A stretch of DNA of 61,118 nucleotides from Micractinium sp. NFX-FRZ (GCA_029339195.1 JAPTJF010000391.1:1-61118); one strand, 5' to 3'. Numbered from the stretch's first letter, positions 21,303 to 33,416 are shown. The notes: a model not told the origin generated them from the letters alone. Numbers and translations are program-made.

Positions 21303-23635
21303 GCTGACCGACCGTTGTTGGAGCCTGCACGGCAGGGGGAACGAGCATTCAATCGTGAGCCTTCACATTGCGTCTAGGTCGTTTCGGCCAGCGTTTGACA
21401 TTAATGCGGGTGCTGCGGGCGCCCTATCCCTCGCGCGCCATGTAGGCCCGCTGCGGACCGTGTAGCGAGCCCAAACAACTATCAGATGACTACATTTGAG
21501 GTTTTGAAAGCTCCGGAAGGGAGTGGACTAATGAAACACATACGTGGCCGAATGTGAGGGGCACCTGCCGATGGCCCCTCTGACATGGACGTGCGTGCAC
21601 CACCTGACAGGCAGCCCACGGGTCTTACCTTGCGACGAATGAATGATGTGGGGCTGCCTCTGGATTTTGAATCTGCCAGGGTGGAAAGGGTGGTAGTGAA
21701 GCGTGCTTCTTGCCACTTCCCAACAGCTTCCTTCTATCCACAAGCGAACCGTTCCAAGCGAAGGGGTTTCAATGGTGTGGACGTGGGAAGCCCAGAGAAA
21801 ATTCATGTGTGGTTTGTGGCAGCTCGGCTCAAAGGCGCACCTCACCGTTTCGTGGAAGGAGGAGCTGCCAAGTGGCGCCACGCACCCGTCCCCCTTCCAA
21901 TCATTGGCACCCGTTGAGGAAGCTTCCCAGGCACCCCTCCAGCCCTCACCCCCATGCCGCTCCTCCTCGCCAACGTCACCCTTCGCGCCGTGCTATACAG
22001 GGACACTTGAAGAGTGCGCGGGCACTCCTGCTGCGTGTCATCGCTGCGCTGCGCCGGCGTGTACACAGGGGGGTAGGCCAGTGTCACCGGTTGCCGAGGG
22101 GCTCAGCGGGTGCTAGATACACTGATATGTGTGTTCCAGGTGCTTCTCAGCATTGGGCGCCCAAGCTTCCATTCCCTGGCTTGCACCCTGCACCTCAACT
22201 TGAAGTTGCCTGCGTGATGCCAGGACGGAATGCGGTGGTGTGCGCAGAACAGGCGGTTGGCTTGGCTGGGCAGGGGCGAGTTCTCGCAACTCCCGACGGC
22301 CAGCATCTGGCGGTACGTACTGCCACAAGTGCCAGCTCCCCGGGCCAATTGCAAGTGCCAGCGTCGTCAAGCGGCCTGCCCTTGTCTGCCAGTGTTGGTG
22401 TATGCCCGCCACCCATCCTGGCATACTGCGACGTCGCATAACTTGGTGGCCACCATATGGCAGGCAAAGTGGTTTGCAGACGCGCCACCGGCGTTGCAGC
22501 GCTGTCCGAGCGGCGCTGCGCCAGGCTCTGCAATGGCTCTTGAATACTTGCTTCCCGGACCTTGTCTGCGTTCCAAAGGTGCGTTCAACGTCCTGACATC
22601 CTGACATCTTCACATGTCAGCCAGCCAGCCAGTACAGCCAGCCAGCCAGCCAGCCAGCCAGCCTGCGCAGCTAGCCAGCAAAGTGCTGCGTCACACGCCA
22701 ACACTGGCCGACAACGGGCGGCCCGGGGGTGGCTGGCAGGCTCAGGTGGCTGGCCAGCAGGGGTGCAGCACTTCGTGGGACCAGCCACCCAACTGCTCTC
22801 CGCACACCACGGCAGGCGCATCCTGGCAGCACGCAGGCAACTCCTTGTGCCAGACATTGTTACGCCCGGTGAGTGGGACCCGCTGTCGACGGGCTCCGTG
22901 CCGCCTGCAGGGCGGGCCTGCCTCGCTGTACGGTCACATGCAAAGCGCCGCCCCATGCAGCCCCATTCCCATCGGATTACGCTCATGCGGCGGACAGCGG
23001 CATTCAGCAGTCTCTGAGACGCCACCCAGCTGACCCCTGCACTGCCCTGCGAGCGCGGGTGGAGCCACAGGCGAAGAACGACCGCATCGGCACGTTTGGT
23101 TCTTCCGTGTGAGAAATCTCCGCTGTGGACTGCAGGCACCTGAGAGCCAAGCAGGCTCAAGCGCGGGTTGCGGCGCAAGCGCAAACGAGCGCACGGTGTG
23201 CGGAAGGAGTCGCTGCCACGTTGCCACCGCCCTAGGCGGATTCACTGCATCACAGCTGCACGCGAGGGGGGCAAAGGATTTACCCATCAGTGTGCCAAGC
23301 AAGAACTGTGACCTCTGGGTAGGCATGATGGAGATTTTTGGACGCTTAGAGGCCCCACACTGCTGAAGCAGGCACAATGCGCACGAGTGCCAGCGGCAGC
23401 CACCGCGCAGGTACGCCGCCAGTGGTGCCACACCCCCAAGTGTGGTGCATTTGCTGGGCAGGCCACTTTCTGACACGGCCCGCAGTTTAAACAAGCAAGC
23501 AAGCCGCTTAGCCGCCAAAGCCTTTCAAAGAAGAGGCGCGTGGGCGCGTGGGCCCTCGCCGCTTCTTCTTTGCGCATGCTCATTCAGAAGAAATTGTAGA
23601 GGTGCTGCAGAGGCAGCAGGAGGGGTTGGAGCGCA
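21303..23635. promoter_or_regulatory. Large divergent intergenic region, protease / glycosyltransferase
   Basis: About 2.3 kb with no convincing gene. It includes an imperfect foldback repeat (listed separately), a short hairpin at 21556-21580 (GAGGGGC and GCCCCTC with an 11-base loop) and a (CCAG)n-like tract at 22619-22662. Promoters of the two flanking genes must lie at its ends; no TATA box is obvious. Confidence 0.5.
22204..22843. repeat. Imperfect foldback (inverted) repeat, possible degraded MITE
   Basis: The block at about 22204-22245 matches the reverse complement of 22800-22843 (shared CGCACACCAC, CATCCTGGCA-like and CACGCAGGCAACT segments), and 22374-22406 matches the reverse complement of 22693-22729 (shared CCAACACTGG core; about 27 of 32 by eye). 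The nested order of both pairs is that of one long hairpin about 640 bases across. Confidence 0.65.
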
Positions 23636-26600
23636 ATGGGGGCTGCGGCTCGTGCAGGAACGCGGCGGCTGTGGCTCCTGCTCCTGGTCGTCATCTCCGC
23701 TGCAGCGGTGGCCAGCATGGTGCATATGGGCGGCAGCAATGGCGTCGGCGCGCTGACGTTGCAGACCACCGGTGCGGCAACAGTGGCGGCGCTCGAAACC
23801 GCCGCCTCACACGCGCGGCAGCCGGCAGCAGCACGAGAGGGCGCAACCAGCGGCGGCGATGCGGCGTTGCATGCACCAGAGGACAAGAAGCAGCAGCCCA
23901 GCAACGGCAGCAGCAGCAGCAGCAGCACCACCAGCACGGATGGCGGTGGCAGCAACACGAGCAGCAACACTAGCAGCAGCAGCAGCGGCAGCAGCGAGTC
24001 TGGGACTCACATCGACCGCCAAGAGGTGTCAGCCACCGCTGGCGCCGCTCACATGGATGGCGCATCACTTGGGGCCGCAGCAGCAGCCATGGCAGCCGCA
24101 CAGCTGGCGGCGGCAACCCTGCAGGCTGAGCGCGCTGCTGCAGCGGGAGCCGGGGCCAACGCAAGCGGCGCCGCTTCTATACCGGGGCTGCCGGTTCCCA
24201 GGGTGGCGCTGATGTTCCTCACCCGCGGCCCGCTGCCGTTTGGGCAGGTGTGGGAGGAGTGGCTGAAGGACGTGGATGGGGTGGCGCCCGCTCACTCGGT
24301 GAGGCAGTGTGCCGGGGGGCGGGGGGCGGGGGTGCGCTCCCTGCGGGGGTGGGCAGGGGGAGGGCCTGGGCCTGGGCTGCCTGCCTGGCTGTTGGGAGGG
24401 TGAGGAGAGGCGGTTGGGGTGATGAGGCTGGGGGGCGGCAGGTGCAGGGGAGAGGGCCTGCTGGGCAGCCTCAGGCTGTGGCCGCTGGCTGTCAGACGGG
24501 TCGAGCTGGCATGCTGGAGGCGGTGAGTAGATGGAGGGGCAGGAGGAAACTCCCTGTGGGGGGGGGCAGGACCAGACTGGAGGGCTGGCTGTCTGGCTGG
24601 CTGGCTGGCTGTTGTAGCAGCACAGGGTGGTTCAAGGCACCTGGCTGCCCCCTCCTATACGTCCCTCGTCCCACCAACCCTCGGCGTGCCCACCCACCGT
24701 CACCCTCTGACCCCTCCCCCCTCCCTGCCCGGCGCAGCTGGCTGCGCTGGGGTGCGGCGAGGCGGCGGTGCAGCGTGTGCGCGAGGCGGGGGCGCGGCAG
24801 AAGGGGGCCAAGGGCCTGCCGCTGCCGCTCTACCACCGCCAGCACCTCTTCTCCATCTACGTCCACTCCCCGCCAGACTACAAGGACAAGTATGCGCGCG
24901 GCAGGTGAGGGGACACTGCCGGCGGGGGGATGCGACAGCTGGGGCAGAAGGGGCGGGCAACATTTGCACAAGGGGCACGGGGTGGTGGGTCATGGCCGGC
25001 AGGGCTACCCGGAAAATGTGCGCACGACAGGAGGTGAGGCGGTTGAAGAGGAGGTGGGTGCAGGTGCCTGGCACATGACCTGGGGTGCACCTCACGAGCC
25101 TGCGGCCGTGCTTGCGGCGGCAAACACGTCCAGGATGGGTGCGCCTGCCAGGCCTACCCCAGGGGTAGGGGAGGCAATGCATGGGGCAGCGAAGAGTGGC
25201 GGGCAGGGCAGCGAGGAGGCAGGGAGGCGGCGGGGTGCGGTGGCCCACCACCTCGCAGACTTCCCAACTGCAGGCCACCCGCGCAACCAGGTGCACTGCC
25301 GGTCGCAGCCTGCGCCTGGGGACGCACCGCCCGGCCCTGCCCATGAACATCACCTGCCCTGCCTCCTGCCCCACCCCCTCCCATGCAGCCATCACGCATC
25401 CACAAGCTGGTACCTTCAGCCAGCCTTCTCATCCTATATAACCTGGCACTGCCTCCCCATCTGACCTTGCAACGCCTCCGGGCTCCCGCCCCCCTGCCCC
25501 GCAGCATCTTTTACGGCCGCAAGCTGCGCGAGCGCGTGCGCACGGGGTGGGGCACCCACTCGCTGGTGGTGGCGGTGCGCGCGATGCTGCGGGAGGCGCT
25601 GAGGGACCCGCTCAACCAGCGCTTCCTCCTCCTCTCAGGTGGGGCGGGCAGGCGGGCGGGGGGCAGGAGCCGCCCTTGCCAGGTGGCCACAGGCAGGTGG
25701 GTGGGACGGCGGGCGCTCACTCAACCTGCTGTTCACATCAGGCCGGGGCGGTGCAGGGGCGGGCAATGGGGGCAAAGCCCTGCGGGGCAGCTGTTGACAG
25801 AGGTGCTGTGTTGCGGCCAATGCTTCCTGCTGCCTTTGGGGTGGGGCGGGCAGGCGGGTGGGTGGGCCACGGGACAGCTGGGCACAGGAGAGCTCACCCG
25901 CGTGCGTTACCCGCATGCCAGGGCTGCACTCGTGCGCACCGCAAGCCGGACTGCTGGCAGGCATGGCAGGGCCCCTCATCTCTTGGCCGCCTGGCCCAGC
26001 CGCTCCCCAACCCCCCGCCTCACCGGCCCGTCCGCCCAATCCGGTAGCAGGACGGCAATGCAGTGGCAAAGGGCGCCGTCCGCTGTGGCCCCGCGTGCCT
26101 GCCGCACCCGCAGCGCACGGGACTCACCTTGCATGCATGTGTGCGCCCCTCCGCCCCCTGCCCCCCTGCAGAGAGCGATGTGCCCCTGTGGCCCGCGGGC
26201 CTGCTGTACCTGCAGCTCATGTCGGAGCCCAAGTCGCGGGTGAACGCCTGCGCCCCCCGCGACGCGCAGGAGCTGCAGCAGAGCAACTCGCACAACGAGT
26301 CGGGCCTGCTGGGCGTCCCGGAGCAGCAGTGGCGCAAGTCCAGCCAGTGGTGAGGGGTGGGTGGGTGGGTGGGTGGGTGGGCACAGGGGGCGGGCTGCTC
26401 GGCTTGGGTGCATAGCACAGGCCACTAGTGGAAGTTGATGCGGGGGCGGTCTACCCAACCCACTCCCCACTTTCGTACCAGTTCACACAAACCCCTGCCC
26501 TCACACCACTTCATGCTGCAACCCGACCCGTCCACCCACACCACCAGCCCTCAGCATTGCCAGCATGCACGCTCATGTCGTGATGATGGTAGGTGGCACA

Positions 26601-27829
26601 CATCCGCTCATCCCGCCACCGGCGCCCACCTGAGCCCCACCCCACCATCCACACACACACACCGCTTTCCCCCTCTCAGGGTCTCCCTGAACCGGCACCA
26701 CGCCCAGCTGGTGGTGGAGGACACAGAGCTTGACACTCGCTTTGCCAAGGACTGCTTTGTCAAGTGGGACACCAAGACGTGGGTGTCGCGCCCCGGGTGA
26801 GTGCGGCCACGTGTGCTTGCTTGTGTGGGAGAGGGAGGGCGGTGTGGAGGGGCAGCGCCCGAGTCGGTCAATCAAGGAGTGTGGTACTGAGACGTGGGGT
26901 GAGCGTCCTGCGGGGGGAAGAGGCCTCCTGGGGCTGATGCGGGGCAAGGAGCGGGCGGGCAGCTGAGCGGGGCAGCTGAGTGGAGCACTTGTTTTATTGG
27001 GGTTGTGGAGCAGGGCTGGCCCCAGCGTTTGGTGGCCTGCATGCAAACGTTCCGCCTGCATGCCAGCACCGGCCGTTGTTGACTTGCACTGTCGCCTGCC
27101 CAACAAGCCAAAGCAAGCCAGGCTTCTTTCCGAACGCTACACAGCCCCTGGCCCTGCCCTGCTGCTCGCCGACCCCTGCACCGCCCTGCACCGACTGGGG
27201 GGGTGCATGAGCCTCAAGCACAACACACCTGCCTTTCCTCCCTCACTGCTCTTCCACTTCCGGCCCCCCCTGCCTCATTCGCTTAATGCTCTTGCAGCGA
27301 CCGCTGGTGCGTGAGCGACGAGCACTACATCCCCGTACTGCTGGTGACACACGGCCAGGAGGGCAACTGCTCGTGCTCCGAGCCCGGCGGCCGTTCCTCT
27401 CCCACGCACACCGAGTGGACCCGGTCGCCGCACCCCCGCACCTTTTACGCGGCAGACCTGGTGCCGGCCACCGTGGAGAGCGTGCGGGCATGCCACGTGC
27501 CCACCTGGCAGGCGGCGCTGCAGTGGCACCGCAGCCTGCTGCCGCGTGCCGCCTACTGGTCGCAGCGCGCGTGCGGCCGCGCGGCGGCGGAGCTGGGCGG
27601 CTATGGCGTGGCGCTGCCAGGCAGACAGGGCGGCAACAGCAGCAGCAGCGGCAGCGCAGCCAGCAGCAGCAGCGCGGCAGGGGGTGGCAGCGCGGCGGCA
27701 GCCCCTGTGGGCCTGCTGCCCCACTACCAGTGCAAGCTGGTGCTGCGGAAGGTGGACAAGCCGGCGGCGGGGGCGCTGCTGCATGCGCTGCAGCAGGGGC
27801 TGCTGGAGAGCCAGCCAAAGAAGGGATGA
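23636..27829 (+). CDS. GT14 / DUF266 (core-2/I-branching type) glycosyltransferase, type II membrane protein
   Basis: Six exons chain in phase to 596 residues: 23636-24298, 24738-24904, 25505-25638, 26172-26349, 26680-26796, 27298-27829. Near the N-terminus an Arg-flanked signal anchor (LWLLLLVVISAAAVASMV, residues ~12-29) is followed by a long Ser/Ala/Thr stem (to ~185), the layout of Golgi type II transferases. The catalytic domain opens with RVALMFLTRGPLPFGQVWEE, then FSIYVHSPPDY, LLLSESDVPLWP, WVSLNRHHAQLVVED and CVSDEHYIPVLL, all characteristic of the plant DUF266/GT14 family (beta-1,6-N-acetylglucosaminyltransferase-like; some plant members act on arabinogalactan proteins). A Ser/Gly-rich insertion lies near residue 530. 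Donor and acceptor sugars are not predictable. The start is the only ATG before the anchor. Confidence 0.92.
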
Positions 27830-28547
27830 GTGCTGGGCTCGTGGGCGGGAGAGCGGCATGCTGCTCCGCTCTCATCTGATGGTCACATTCGGCAGGCACA
27901 CACGATAAGAATAACCTTTTGGCGTACCTCACTTCTCTATCCCCAATCACTTGACATCTCCTTAGCCTTCGTACTGCGCATGCTCGCGATTGATGCCCCA
28001 CACTCAATAAAGCCCAGCTTCTTGCCCTGAATTCGTCGGCTTGCTCTGCGGCACGCTTCCCACTGCCTTTAACAGTCAGCATGCTGGCATGAGGGCAAGG
28101 CAGGTCCAGTGAAAGGGAGGGGGGGCCATTGATGGCGCAGTCGAACGGCAAGCACACGGTCCATGACACTAGAATGATGCGGGGCACAGCGGGTTCAGGT
28201 GGCCGAGGGGGCTGAGGGTAGCTCAGTGCGTACATGTGCACAGGCAGTCACGGGTAATGAGAGTGCACGTGGCAAGGGCTGGAAACGGCCGTGATCATAC
28301 AGAGACAAAAGTACTGGCGGGGGTTGCCCTGAGTTGCATCTGCTGGGCATGCGTGCCACACAAGAGTGCCACCAGGGGCCAACCTGGAGCACCCTGGGTG
28401 GTTGGATGACAGGTGGGGGCGGGCCTGGGCCCGTTGAGGGGAGCTGCTGCTGTGTGGTGCGGGCTCAGCAGGAGCGCAGCCCGGCAGACCAGGCAGGGTG
28501 GGCTGAGCAGGGACCACAGCGTGGCAGACCAGGCAACGGCCAGGGCA
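27830..28547. other. Convergent 3' region, glycosyltransferase / bZIP-1
   Basis: Non-coding spacer between converging stops. An AATAAA lies at about 28006-28011 on the plus strand. No TGTAA signal, RNA gene or coding frame is recognised. Confidence 0.55.
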
Positions 28548-28805
28548 TCACTGGCCCGGCCGCTGCTCCTCTTGGCCTGCGCCCCCGCCAGCCACCCCCT
28601 CCTCCACCCCCTCCCCCTCCTCCGCCTCCTCCACCTCCTCTTGGATGTCCAGCAGGTGACCCGTGATGCACACTGCACTCGGGAGGGAGGGGAGGGAGAT
28701 GGGCGGAGCAGCCTGTGAGAGGGCGCCTTGCCAGCATTGAGCACGCCGCTCGAGCAGTGCTGGCCCTGTGCCCTCGCACCCCGCCACAGCTGTAGTCGGC
28801 CAGCA

Positions 28806-28852
<47 letters not shown>

Positions 28853-31339
28853 AAGCCACCCCGCCAGCCAGCCCGGCCCCCCAAAGCCCCCCCAGCCCGC
28901 CAGGCGGCTTCACCCACCCAGGTCTGGGAAGTGTGAGCCGCAGGTGGCCAGCATCAGGCTGCACTGCCACAGGGTGAGGGACTGGAGGAATGTGAGGAGG
29001 AAGGAGATGAGGCACACCCAGGCGCGCTGGTACGAGTCTGCCAGAAGCCTCAGGTGGGCCCGCAGATGCTGCTGGCTGCGCGCCCCCGCCTGCATGCCGG
29101 GGTAGTGTTCGGCGGCGTCGGCGACGCTCTCTGCTGCTGCGTGCGCGTTGTCCTGAGGGGAACTGCCGCCTGCCGCCTGCTGCAAAGGAGAGTCGGTCGG
29201 AGGCACTCCGGCCCCGCCCACGGCAGCAGCAGCCACCTGCAGCAGGGCGCCTGCCGCCTCTGCCGCCGCCGCCCACTGCGCCTGCTCCTCTGGGCTGCCC
29301 GGGCCCTGCATGGCCGCCAGCGCCGCCTGCCACGACTCCAGGGACAGGCGGCCCAGCTGGTGGCCGCGTGCAGCCAGCAGCGGGCCCATGGTGGCCACCC
29401 ACGTCCTGCGGGCGCCACCCAGCACCTCCAGCTGGCGCACCGTCAGGGTGGGGCGCAGCAGGCGCTGCGGGGGAGGAAGGGCGGGCGGGAGCAAGGGAGG
29501 GCATGCCCCAGGAAGGGAAGGGGAAGAATGGGTGAGCAGATGGCCACCATTCTCAGGATGAGGGAGGGCGGGAACCGGCGGGTGCTGGTTGGGCGGGGGA
29601 CGCAGCCTAATGTGGGAGGGAAGGTGGGACCATCCCTGTGCCGGCAGGCGTCAGCGCTGACGGCGGACACTCCAGTACCAAAGCGTGGAACACCAAGCAT
29701 GCCCAGCGCCTCAGCTCTGCCCTGACAGGCACAGCTAGCCTCGGGAGATGGAAGGGCGCGCCGCTGCCAGCCTGCCCCCTCCCCTCCCCCCATGGCACGC
29801 GGGGCGCGCTCACAGCTGCACGCTTCCAGGTGCCCGCCGGGGCGCCACCGCTGGTGGCCATCACACACATCACTTTCTCGGGAGACGGCTTGGCCAGGGC
29901 AAGCGCGAGGAAGAGCTTGCGCTGTGGGGGCAGGGGAGAAAGGTGCAGGGACGAGTTGGTTAGGGGAGGAGGCAAGCGGGGAGTGCGCTCCAAGTTGGTT
30001 GGCATGCGGGAGGGAGGGGGCCTGTGGCCTGTATGCAGGAGCAGCAGGCAGCGCACGGCGGCAGCGCACAGCGGCAGCGGGCACAGCAGGCACGTACCAG
30101 CGTGGCGCACTGCTCCAAAGCGCGCACAGCAGACGGCTGGTGGTGCCCCCCGCCGCTGGGCCCCTGCTGCCTAGCGCTGGCAGCGTGAGGCGGGGGGCCC
30201 ACCTCCCACTCGTGCTGCGCGTCGGCCACCAGCTGCTCCACCTGCGACTGCAGCTGGCAGCAGTGGTGCAGAAAGTCTTCGGCGCTGCCATCCAGTGCAG
30301 CATGAAAGCTGGTGGGCAGCAAGCGCAGCACCACCTGTGCCGCTGCCTCCGGGCTGCCGGCCTGCACCACCGACTGCAGCTCGGACACGTACTGCCGCTC
30401 CGCCGCTTCCACGAGCCGGGCCGAGCTAGGGTGGCCAGCACTGCCGCTAGAGGCGTCGCCGGACGAAGCCCCCTCAGAGCCGGCGCTGGGGACAGGCCCG
30501 ACGCCCAGTGCTGCCGTGATGCTGCCGATTGGCAGCGCATCAGGCAGCATGGAGGCAGCGTGGAGGGCGGCCCAAGTGGCGGGGCCGTCAGTGCCGCAGA
30601 GTGCCAGGATCTGGGCGTGCAACTCGCGCTGCACCGCCTCAGTCGCCAGCAGAGCCCGCTGCTCCATGCACAGCGCCCGCTGGTTGGCTAGCAGCTGCTC
30701 ACGCTGCGCTGCGCCCGCCGCCAGCTGGGCCGCCTCCTGCTCTTTCAGCTCCTTCTGGCGCTGCCTGTAGCGGGCGGCGGCAAGTCGGTTGCGCTCGCGC
30801 CGCGACACCTGCCTGTCTCCGCCTCCCGCCTCCTCCCCCTCCTCCTCCTCCTCCTCCTCCTCCTCCCCAGCCATTTCTGCGTCCCATCCTGCCGCCGGTC
30901 CCAGCCACTGCTGCGCCTGAGTTGGTATGCCCAGCACTGGTGCCCCCTGAGGCAGCAGGGCTGGCTGCAGCTGTGCTGGTTGCGGAAGCAGCGCGGCTTG
31001 TGCCGGCGCCTGCTGCGCCAGACCCAGCGGGCCCGCTAGTACCTGCTGCTGCTGGAGCTGCCCGGCAGGCGGGGCCCACCCCAGGAAGGCGCCGCCAGGG
31101 CCTGCTGCCCCGCCTGCCAGCAGTTGCTGCAGTGCTGTCTGCTGTGCTGGGTCACACAAGGGCAAAGGAAGCTGTGCCGGTGTGCCGCAAACGCCTTCAT
31201 GAGGGCTGGCAGCTGCAGTGGCCAGGGAGTGGCCAGGCGGGGCAGCTGCCCCAGCAGCGGCGGCGGCGGCGGCGGCGGCGGCCAACCAGGCGGATTGTGG
31301 CGAGGTAGGCTGCTCGCCCCACGGGGGCGGCCCCTGCAT
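28548..31339 (-). CDS. bZIP transcription factor, copy 1, with hydrophobic C-terminal segment
   Basis: Four exons chain in phase to 673 residues: 31339-30098, 29921-29814, 29464-28918, 28672-28548. The N-terminus is Ala/Gln/Leu/Pro-rich, then a poly-Glu tract leads into the bZIP basic region SRRERNRLAAARYRQRQKE (about residues 178-200; the N-x7-R signature is present) and a short Gln/Leu coiled coil. A long helical region (RQYVSELQSVVQAG...) follows, then an exon of exactly 36 codons, then a module starting RPTLTVRQLEVLGGARRTWV that ends with a strongly hydrophobic stretch (WVCLISFLLTFLQSLTLW, about 597-622). The tail VCITGHLLD is shared with copy 2. DNA binding as a dimer is expected; the hydrophobic stretch may be a membrane anchor or a buried helix. 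Tandem paralogue of the gene at 34247-36936. Confidence 0.92.
28801..28852. repeat. (CCAG)n microsatellite in bZIP-1 last intron
   Basis: About ten tandem CCAG/GCCA units. This is the longest pure tetranucleotide run in the window. Confidence 0.9.
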
Positions 31340-32667
31340 GGGACCCAGTCGCGCTGCTTGTCGGTCAGAGTAACGACGAGATGAGGGGACGCGCACAGAG
31401 CGCACGGAAGCTCTAGGAAGAGGTGATGCCCCAATTACAGCAGGACCCCCTTGGAACTACGTTTCGAGCTGAGAAAGGACAACCCCTGCCTGCACGTTCA
31501 GAAGGATCCATTTCCGACCGGGGTGGCACGCAGCCAGAATAGGCTTCCCGCGCGCGCGCTTCCGATCTGTTTCGGGCGCTTAAAGCCGTGGTCCCTCAAT
31601 CTGTTCCTATTTTAGCGCGCTACCTCCCGCTCCTGGGCTCCTTCTTCTTGACAGGAGCTGCAGTAGTAAAGGCTGCGAGACCTGGCGATAACTTGTGGGA
31701 GCCAGGGCTGGCGGAGCGACCTGCTCTCTGGAGTAGCGCCCGTTCAAAGCAGGGCGCACATATCTAGCAGAAAATGGTTTCCTTGTGGCGGTGCATGCAG
31801 TCGGGCTGCCGTACGACACAAGGATACCGACTGGCAGTTGGCAGGTGCCGCACAGGAGGGCACTGCAGGTATCACAAAATAATTCAACCCTGAAGAAGCG
31901 GCTGGCGGTTCTACACACATAAACCTGATTAAGCCGACGCCTGATGCATTGGACGATGCCTGCACCCCACTCCTTCATAGGCATCTGCCCCTGCCCCTGC
32001 ACAACCCTGCATCATGTTTGCTTGTGCGCCGCCACCGCACAAGTGCTTCAGAGAGCAGCGGTCTGCAACTCCTGCCAGCGCCTTGTTGTGTTGAAATCCC
32101 CTGCGGAAAACGTGGTGTTCAAGGCAGCCATGGTTGAAGCGTATCAGAGCCATTCTCGGTCGTTGGGGGCACGAGACCTGATTGGCGCAGCTTGGCGGCT
32201 GGCAGACGAGGGGGCACAGTGCACACATGCAACAAGTAGGTGACGTCAGGCCGCTAACGTCCCACATGGCGCTGTGAAGGGCAGCACCCTGGGTCACTGA
32301 CCTGGCAGAGGCCTGCCGCTAATGCTTCTTCTCCCTACTGCCCCTTCCGGACGGCTACAGACAGCAATGCCTCTGCGGCTGGGGGAGGCGGCGCAGGCGG
32401 CCGCCAGCGCCGGGAACCCCATGGGGAACCCTTGAGACGTGCCAAAAATATCGTATTTGAAGCCTTCCGGAAGCCATCAGAGCGCATCAGAGCCTCGAGG
32501 ACGTTGTTCCGTGGCCTCTCTCTAATAATAGGGGCACCACGTCTGCCAAGCAGCCAACGGGCAACGGGGTTAAAGAACCTTCCTAATATGTTCTCCCTCT
32601 TCCTGCTCTTTTCTATGCCCTTGCCGAACCCCTTGTTACTCGCCAGCACGACAGACCCACGACAACC
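31340..32667. other. bZIP-1 upstream region and spacer
   Basis: About 1.3 kb with no recognised gene; it should contain the bZIP-1 promoter. The part at 32440-32640 is markedly AT-richer and has an open minus-strand frame (32335-32649) without any family match I know, so it may be a relic of inserted DNA. Confidence 0.45.
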
Positions 32668-33131
32668 CCATGACGGGCCGCCCCCAAGGGGCGGGCTGCC
32701 CCATCTTCCGGGTCAGCCGCCCCCGCCCCTGCCGGTGACGCAGCCGCGACGGCTTACCAGCCTGTCCCCACCCCGCCCAGTCACTGGCTGCACGCAGCTG
32801 GTAGCCCCCCTGACAGCGGCTTGGGCACGCTGGTACAGCCTTTGCTGCACCTCAGGGACCCGGTGCAGCAGGCAGCGCTGCAGCAGACAGCTCAGCAGCA
32901 GCTGCAGGGGTCATCCCACGGTGGGGGTCGGCGGGTGGCAGCACTTACTGCATGCGGGGCGCCCCGAGCAACAGCTACTGGCAGACACGCTGGCATTGCC
33001 ACAACAGGCGCAGGCGCAGGCTGCGCTGTGGTGGCGGGCCTGGGCCCTGGGGCGCACCCGCAGCCGCAGTTGTCGGGGCAGGCAGCTGCAGCGGCGCCGA
33101 GATGGGATGCAGCGGCAGCCCCTGCATGCAT
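32668..33131 (+). pseudogene. Degraded inverted copy of the bZIP 5' region
   Basis: The plus strand holds blocks matching the N-terminal coding region of the two minus-strand bZIPs: an ATG in a CCCATGACGGGCCGCCCCC context, GGGTCAGC, then DPVQQAALQQ (copy 2 has DPAQQAALQQ), QQAQAQAAL, and HPQPQLSGQAAAAA (copy 2 has LPQPQWLGQGAAAA). The blocks lie in different frames, so at least two frameshifts separate them, and the bZIP domain itself is absent. It is a truncated third paralogue, inverted relative to both functional copies. Confidence 0.7.
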
Positions 33132-33416
33132 GGCGACATCCCCTGCCAGCTGCGCCTTGCACTGAACTGTGCAAGCTCAGACCTTGATACCGACCAAATA
33201 AACGTGCAGCGTTACATAGGCAGTCGCCGGTGTGGCAATGAAAGAGAAGGGGCAACCAGATGGAGGAAGACACATCAGATTGGGTAGACAGTAGCTCTGC
33301 AAAACAATACAGTCCCCCCTGCACAGTTTGGGCAGTGTTGGCAAGTGCGGTGTGCACGAGTAGCAAGGCACAAAAACGCTAAGGACAAGTTGTGGGGTGA
33401 TGTTGTGGGGACAGAG

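Noticed and set aside
21556..21580. Short GAGGGGC/GCCCCTC hairpin as a terminator
   Set aside because: A bacterial-type terminator has no meaning in this eukaryotic context, and 7-bp arms are expected by chance in GC-rich DNA.
25433..25442. TATATAA-like string as a promoter
   Set aside because: It lies inside a glycosyltransferase intron between well-supported exons.
29443..30540. Long minus-strand and plus-strand open frames overlapping the bZIP and other large exons
   Set aside because: They have Pro/Arg/Ala-rich shadow composition, no family motifs, and lie in alternative frames of exons supported by conserved domains.
31340..31405. N-terminal extension of bZIP-1 to 31405
   Set aside because: The upstream codon is GTG, and the first true ATG in frame is at 31339, which also matches the ancestral start inferred from the other copies.
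32335..32649. 104-residue minus-strand frame in an AT-richer patch
   Set aside because: Basic and fairly normal in composition, but no recognised family, no supporting exons and no start context; kept only as a comment on the spacer.
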